DNA of 47,112 nt from Acidobacteriaceae bacterium (GTDB taxonomy: Bacteria > Acidobacteriota > Terriglobia > Terriglobales > Acidobacteriaceae), in NCBI GenBank assembly GCA_030041305.1, contig JASHOC010000134.1:1-47112 (forward strand). The letters are read 5' to 3'. The notes beneath the pieces are model-generated. The model saw only the letters and a list, made by a program, of their open reading frames with translations, was not told where the DNA came from and searched no databases. Below, in pieces: positions 42,315 through 47,112 of the stretch. The first letter of the stretch is position 1. Every line of letters begins with the position of its first letter. Position numbers and translations under genes: made by a program.

Positions 42315-45152
42315 CTAGAACCAGAGCAAAGTCTGAAACAGAATTGCGCGATTTCCGGGAGTGGGCGTGGAAAACTGGCCGCCGGCGAGTGACTGCGTTT
42401 GGTTGAAGAGCGGCGAATCCATCACGCCATTCGGTGTGCCCAGGTTGACAACATTCAGGACATTGAGCCCCACGACGACGAAGGTCAGATTGAACCTGCG
42501 CGCCTCGGTCGCGTCGAGGCGGATGGGCGCGCCGCCGCTGCTCAAACCACGCCCGTTCACACTTTGCCCATTTTGAAGCGTCATCCCCTGGCCCGCGGCC
42601 TTGATGCGCGGACCCACGCCAACAACCTTGCTTACGCGAATGTGGAGCACGAAATTTGCAGGCCCCGTTGCAATGTCGTAGGGGATGATCCGTTCTCCCT
42701 TTCCGGCCGGATTGGCGTCGAGACATCCATACTGAGTTGAGACCACGCCGGGCGCGCCGCAGACGCCGTAGGTGGGGCGCGCATTGAACTGATTGTTGCC
42801 GGTCAGATCTTTGCCGATGGTCAGGTTGTACGGGGTTCCGGATTGCGCGGCAAACAGCGGCGCAAACGTGATTCCATGGGGCGCGGTGTACGTGCCGAGC
42901 ATGAACACCTGATGACGGATGCCGAAGCTGGCCCGGCCGTAATCAAAGCCAGGATCCTGCTCGAAGGAAGGTTGCGAGGTAACACCCTGGGTGTCGCTGT
43001 TGGCGTTGTTGAACGTATAGGAGCCATTGAGGCCCAGGCGCTTCCAGCGGATACTGGTGGTGATGATGATCTGCTGCTGTTTGTATACGCCGCCCGATTG
43101 AAACTGGTAGTTATAGGCGGCGGGGATCGAAGCAGAGACTGTGTACGTAGCAGGGTCGAACACGGGCGCGGTGATGTTGTCGGTCAGATACTGATGAACG
43201 CCTTGCGTGTAAAGATACGTGATGTTGCTGGTAATTCCCTTGGCGATTTGATGGTCTACGCCCACTCCCGCCTGCATGTCGAGGGCGGCGTGGAAGTGGG
43301 AATCGATGGTGTTATAGTACGGAACCGAAAACCCGCTGGAGACGAGCGTCGACGACGAGACCGGAGCGTTGGGATTGTAGAAGTCCGGATCGTCAACCAC
43401 ATAGCTTTGCTGATTGATCAGGTTGTTGTGAATTGCCTGCACGATGTACGGCGCGCCGGCCGAGGAACCAAAGAAATTCGGCACCGTGAAGCGGTTATAA
43501 AACCAGCCGTAGCCGCCGCGGATAACATTCTTCGGCGGTGAGCCCCCCGAGTGCCTGGGGCTCCATGCGAAGGAGATGCGCGGCGCCCAATCGGCATGAT
43601 CGCGAATCCGGTTCTGGCCTTCAAAGCGAAGACCGAGACCGAGGTTCAAGTTGGAGTTCACCCGCCAATCGTCCTCGAAGAAGAGAGCGCCATCGAAAAT
43701 CAGCGCACGCGCGAGCGGGTTCTCGATGATGGTGGCGGAGTACTGCGACGGAGTTCCGGCCTGGTAGTTGGCGACGGAAGCGAAGGTGTACGTTCCATTG
43801 GCTCCCGATATGGAAACGTTCGCGTCACGATAGCTTTGCAGACGCATACCGAAACGGAAGGTGTGGCTCCCCGCTGTCGCGGTGGCGTAATTCTGCAGTT
43901 CGAAATCATCCTCATGATCCTGGGAGACGCCGGAACTGTTGCCTCCGGTCGTGAACGCGCCTTGCACCGTAACCGCGGGCGTGAAAAAGGCCGCGGCCTG
44001 GCTGTTGCGGATACGCCGCCACTGAAAATGGACCTCATCCACCAGGTTGGGATTTACCAGAATCGTATCGCCAAGCTGGAGCGTGTTTTCCTGGCTCTCT
44101 GAGTTGTTGGCCTGCTCGGGCAGATTGAGTGTGCCCACGCCGCTGCCCGATTCACTCGTACGGAAAATGGATTCGCGGAGGGTGAGCATGTTGCTTTTGC
44201 CGAGCATGAAGTCGATGCGCGGGTTGACGGAAAGATAGCTCGACGGATTGGGGAAAGCCTCAGAGAAGTTCTCCGATAGATTCTGCGGATTGAGAGCGTC
44301 TACGATGGTTTGGTTCTGCCTGTTCGTGTGGAACCCGTTCAGGAAGTAGGCCGAATGCTTGGTCAACGGCCCCGTGATGTTTCCGAACACAGCATCAAGA
44401 TAATAGCTAGGCTGATGCGCCACCAGCGGATTGGCTGTGTTGAGGGCGGAGTCCGAGCCAAATCCCGCGAGCATGTCATGCAGCTTTTGCGATCCCGGCT
44501 TGGTGATGATCTCCACGCGCCCGTAGCCGATGCGGTCAAACTCGGCGGAAAAGGGATTTTGGTTGACGCGAATTTCAAGAATGGAGGACTTGGGCGGAAT
44601 CTGGCCCCCCTCAAAGCCGTCGATATAGATTTGCCCGCCGTTGGGCCCGGCGGCAGGGCCCGCCAAGGCCTGCAGCTCGCTTTGCAATTCGTCGGGATCG
44701 TCGGAGAGAGCGTCAAGGTCGCTTCCTTTAATTACCGTGGCGCTGGCATTCTGGTCGGAATTGAGGCTGAGCCCCTGGCTCTGCCCCTCGACGGTGACTT
44801 CCTGCTGCTGGACGGCGATCGCCAGGGAAAGGTTCAGCTCCTTGTTTGCGCCAGGGGCAATTTCAACAGCGGGAATGGACAGGGGCGCAAATCCTTTGGC
44901 GGTGACGGCGATGGTGTAAGAGCCGGCAGCGAGCGAATGGAAGACGTAACGGCCATCGGCGCCGGATTGGGTGCGCCAAACTTGGCTCCCCAGCACGAGA
45001 GCAATGTTGGCGCCGGGCACAACCGCGCCGCTCGGGTCGAGGACCGCGCCGCGCAACGTGGCGGTTGGAGGGCTGGCTTGCGCAGTGGACCGTGGTGGGA
45101 AGGCGAGACAAAACAGCAAGGCCACGCCCGCGGCCGAAAACCTCAGCTTCAT
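42315..45152 (-). CDS. Oar-type TonB-dependent outer-membrane protein
   Basis: A 945-residue outer-membrane protein. A Sec leader (AGVALLFCLAFPPRSTAQA) is followed by a carboxypeptidase-regulatory-like domain (ATLRGAVLDPSGAVVPGANIAL, GSYTIAVTAKGFAPL), a plug-like region (VIKGSDLDALSDDPDELQ, IYIDGFEGGQIPP, FSAEFDRIGYGRVEIITKPG), then a long barrel. It ends in a terminal Phe (LFQTLLWF), as outer-membrane barrels do. Such Oar-like proteins are expanded in Acidobacteria and thought to bind or import polymers; the substrate is not identifiable. AGGTGG precedes the ATG; the longer frame from 45317 lacks a site. No SusD-like gene is present. Confidence 0.88.
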   Translation of the reverse strand: MKLRFSAAGVALLFCLAFPPRSTAQASPPTATLRGAVLDPSGAVVPGANIALVLGSQVWRTQSGADGRYVFHSLAAGSYTIAVTAKGFAPLSIPAVEIAPGANKELNLSLAIAVQQQEVTVEGQSQGLSLNSDQNASATVIKGSDLDALSDDPDELQSELQALAGPAAGPNGGQIYIDGFEGGQIPPKSSILEIRVNQNPFSAEFDRIGYGRVEIITKPGSQKLHDMLAGFGSDSALNTANPLVAHQPSYYLDAVFGNITGPLTKHSAYFLNGFHTNRQNQTIVDALNPQNLSENFSEAFPNPSSYLSVNPRIDFMLGKSNMLTLRESIFRTSESGSGVGTLNLPEQANNSESQENTLQLGDTILVNPNLVDEVHFQWRRIRNSQAAAFFTPAVTVQGAFTTGGNSSGVSQDHEDDFELQNYATATAGSHTFRFGMRLQSYRDANVSISGANGTYTFASVANYQAGTPSQYSATIIENPLARALIFDGALFFEDDWRVNSNLNLGLGLRFEGQNRIRDHADWAPRISFAWSPRHSGGSPPKNVIRGGYGWFYNRFTVPNFFGSSAGAPYIVQAIHNNLINQQSYVVDDPDFYNPNAPVSSSTLVSSGFSVPYYNTIDSHFHAALDMQAGVGVDHQIAKGITSNITYLYTQGVHQYLTDNITAPVFDPATYTVSASIPAAYNYQFQSGGVYKQQQIIITTSIRWKRLGLNGSYTFNNANSDTQGVTSQPSFEQDPGFDYGRASFGIRHQVFMLGTYTAPHGITFAPLFAAQSGTPYNLTIGKDLTGNNQFNARPTYGVCGAPGVVSTQYGCLDANPAGKGERIIPYDIATGPANFVLHIRVSKVVGVGPRIKAAGQGMTLQNGQSVNGRGLSSGGAPIRLDATEARRFNLTFVVVGLNVLNVVNLGTPNGVMDSPLFNQTQSLAGGQFSTPTPGNRAILFQTLLWF

Positions 45153-45333
45153 GACGGACCACCTGTTGGCGCCTGGAAAAAGAGAACCTGCCCGAACAAA
45201 GGACGACAGAATGGGTCGAACCGCTTGCTCGATAGACGGCGAAGCGCAGATCCGGTTAACAGAAATCCTCAATTTTGTTCGCGCGCATCGCTTGACATTC
45301 ATCGCAGCTTCATCCATCTCCTCCGTTGGACCT

Positions 45334-47112
45334 TCAATAGCGCAGCCCTAGCTTGAGCGGGAAATCGTCTTCATCTTCCTCAAGAGCCACCTGGCTGCAG
45401 TTTAATCGCAGGGTGTCCCATCGAACTTTGCGGAGCCAGAAATGTGCGATGACAATGGCAATGACGGGAACGCTGAGTTGTGCGCCGCCATGCTCCATGC
45501 AGCGTTCCAAGAAGAATGCCAGTGTGGTGACGATCGGGAAAAACGTGTAGTACCGGAGAACGGTGAACGCGAGGTTATCCTGCTGGATGGGGACTTCGCC
45601 ACTGAATGGGACATAGGTCATGTTGAGGAAGAAAGCGTCGGTCAGGATGAGGCAAAGGCCGATTCCGGTGATGAGCTGCGCCGTGAGCGAGGGAGCGGTG
45701 CGGAGATTGGCGGGGGCGATGAATTGGAATCCGCCAATGGCGGCGAGAGTGACTGCGGAAGCGGCGAGAAACGCCCAGCGCAGGGTAGCCTGGATTTGAG
45801 GAAGGGCCGCTGCGTAGTTCGGCGGCATGCCATGGATGGAGTGGAATATCCAGCCGGCTTGCCGATTGCCTGCGGAGACGAAAGCGCTGCGCAGGCCGGC
45901 GACGACCCAGAATGCGATGATGCCGATGGCGACGCGAAAGCCGTCCGCGGAAAAAGTCGCCTGAAGATGACCGTTATGGAAACCGAGGCGCAGGATGGTT
46001 GCGGTCACAAGGGAAACTCCGACGCCGCCGCACATGACAAGGTAAATGCGATAGCGCGGAACCCGAAGCATGGTCTGGCTGATGAAGTGAAACACGCTGC
46101 GCTCGAGCGGCGCCCTCAGGAAACACGCATGCAGCAGCCACTGGATAGGCGCAACGAGCCAGTTGCGCCTTCTCCGGGTTGAAACGCCTTGAACAAGCGC
46201 CCGGATGCGGCGCAGATGGGCCAGTGGGTAGGCCACAACAGCCGCTCCCCAAACCGCGATCGTGGCTATTTCGCCGGTGCGCGCAAGCTGGGTCCAGGCC
46301 GGGAAGTGGCGAGCACCCGGCAGATGCTGCTCGAAGATGGCCAGAAACCAAAAGAGCGGAAACCACCGTGCAAACGGCGAATGCGACTGCAGCAACGCCG
46401 GCGTCACCCCGGAGAGAACGGGGAAAAACAGCAGAAGGATCAGGAAGGCGGCCACCAGGGCGCCTTGCAGCAGAAGCGACGTGCGACGAAAGAGCTTCTC
46501 GCCGAGCAAGGCGAGAAGGATTGCCTGGAGCGCAAGCACTGACCCGGCGGAAAAGAGACCCGCGAGCGCGACCGCAGAAAGATGACCGCGGAGAAAGATT
46601 CCGAGCTGCGCTGGATCGGTAGCGAGGGGGAGGACGAGCAGCGCAAGAACGTTGGCGTCGAACAGAAAGCCAAAGACGAATACGGCAATGGCGCTGACGC
46701 GGGCGCGGAACTGAAGCAGCGCGGGTATGGGCAGAGGCCCGAGCACCAGCACATCGAGCAGATCGGGGAAAAACAGATCCCACTCGAACACGGTGATCAA
46801 CCCCATCACAACAAATGAGTACGTGACGAAGAAAAAGTGATGATTGACCTGCGCCCAGTACGGCGGCGGGCCGATTCCCTTGCGGCCGGGGGGCCATCCC
46901 GGAAATGGATGGTACGCAGGCCATAGATACATCGCCACCACCATGCCGGGCAATCCCGCGGCGCAAGCGATCTGCACCAGGCGGGTTTTGCCGTCGCCTT
47001 TTGCCGAGGTGGATTCGTGGTTGAAGAAGCGGTCGAGAAAATGGCGGACAAGCAGAGAGAACTGGGTGCGCTCCGGCTGGCGCACGGGGCCGAGAGCGGC
47101 CTGGGCATTGAG
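45334..47112 (-). CDS. Large polytopic membrane protein, 5' end beyond the window
   Basis: At least 592 residues, since the frame remains open to the window edge; a GTG at 47085 could be a start, but upstream codons (NAQAALGPV) continue without a stop. It has roughly ten or more hydrophobic segments (for example VVMGLITVFEWDLFF, LAGLFSAGSVLALQAILLALL, AAFLILLLFFPVL, AFLAASAVTLAAIGGFQF). The soluble N-terminus ends before the first helix near CAAGLPGMVVAMYLW. The C-terminus is acidic (LEEDEDDFPLKLGLRY). I do not recognise a family; ABC-permease-like or exporter roles are possible. It shares the strand with the receptor gene and lies upstream of it by about 180 bases. Confidence 0.75.
   Translation of the reverse strand, partial: LNAQAALGPVRQPERTQFSLLVRHFLDRFFNHESTSAKGDGKTRLVQIACAAGLPGMVVAMYLWPAYHPFPGWPPGRKGIGPPPYWAQVNHHFFFVTYSFVVMGLITVFEWDLFFPDLLDVLVLGPLPIPALLQFRARVSAIAVFVFGFLFDANVLALLVLPLATDPAQLGIFLRGHLSAVALAGLFSAGSVLALQAILLALLGEKLFRRTSLLLQGALVAAFLILLLFFPVLSGVTPALLQSHSPFARWFPLFWFLAIFEQHLPGARHFPAWTQLARTGEIATIAVWGAAVVAYPLAHLRRIRALVQGVSTRRRRNWLVAPIQWLLHACFLRAPLERSVFHFISQTMLRVPRYRIYLVMCGGVGVSLVTATILRLGFHNGHLQATFSADGFRVAIGIIAFWVVAGLRSAFVSAGNRQAGWIFHSIHGMPPNYAAALPQIQATLRWAFLAASAVTLAAIGGFQFIAPANLRTAPSLTAQLITGIGLCLILTDAFFLNMTYVPFSGEVPIQQDNLAFTVLRYYTFFPIVTTLAFFLERCMEHGGAQLSVPVIAIVIAHFWLRKVRWDTLRLNCSQVALEEDEDDFPLKLGLRY

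Overview
The window looks like chromosomal DNA from a GC-rich member of the Acidobacteriota (Solibacter/Bryobacter-like or Terriglobia-like). This is inferred from gene content: an Oar-type TonB-dependent receptor with a carboxypeptidase-regulatory N-terminus, an M13 metallopeptidase, Tat-exported enolase-superfamily enzymes, PQQ-type dehydrogenases, a GH54 arabinofuranosidase and a kinase-TonB fusion. No rRNA gene, complete tRNA gene or CRISPR array was seen.

Layout. 1-5.4 kb: a remnant of a Tat-exported carboxylesterase, a Phd/VapC-type toxin-antitoxin pair, an exported enolase-superfamily dehydratase, a LuxR-type regulator with a degenerate receiver, and an unknown protein. The last two genes are each preceded by a 14-bp GTGA-N6-TCAC palindrome. 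5.5-15.4 kb: a pseudokinase-TonB membrane protein, a DUF309 protein, a divergent cytochrome c / beta-propeller pair, an unknown protein, a 3-hydroxyacyl-CoA dehydrogenase-like enzyme, alanine racemase, a cytidylate-kinase-like protein and an AAA ATPase with an MshEN-like N-terminus. 15.5-27.4 kb: a sugar MFS transporter divergent from a GH27 alpha-galactosidase with nested inverted repeats between them, then a three-gene NADH-diaphorase module (HoxE, HoxF fused to a GltD-like flavoprotein, HoxU) without a hydrogenase, then a GH54 arabinofuranosidase carrying a repeat-interrupted lamin-tail domain. 27.5-32.1 kb: a corrinoid methyltransfer locus (corrinoid protein, divergent URO-D-family methyltransferase) in which a second methyltransferase and the reductive activator survive only as fragments joined out of frame, then an AraD1/GguC-like hydrolase-fold enzyme. 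32.2-34.4 kb: a decayed integrative element with two integrase remnants and a sequence resembling a tRNA-Leu 3' end. 34.4-47.1 kb: M13 peptidase, L-rhamnonate-dehydratase-like enzyme, a diheme PQQ dehydrogenase, a possible HypC remnant, a histidine-phosphatase-like protein, an Oar-type receptor and a large membrane protein that runs off the window.

How it may work together. Glycosidases for galactosyl and arabinosyl side chains, a sugar symporter, periplasmic quinoproteins, two acid-sugar dehydratases and an AraD1-type enzyme would fit scavenging of plant or microbial heteropolysaccharide through oxidation to sugar acids and non-phosphorylative dehydration. The genes are scattered rather than in one operon, so this is inference. 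The corrinoid genes suggest O- or N-demethylation, but the activator here is truncated. The most unusual intact unit is the HoxE / HoxF-GltD / HoxU module, which could move electrons between NADH, NADPH and an unlinked partner.
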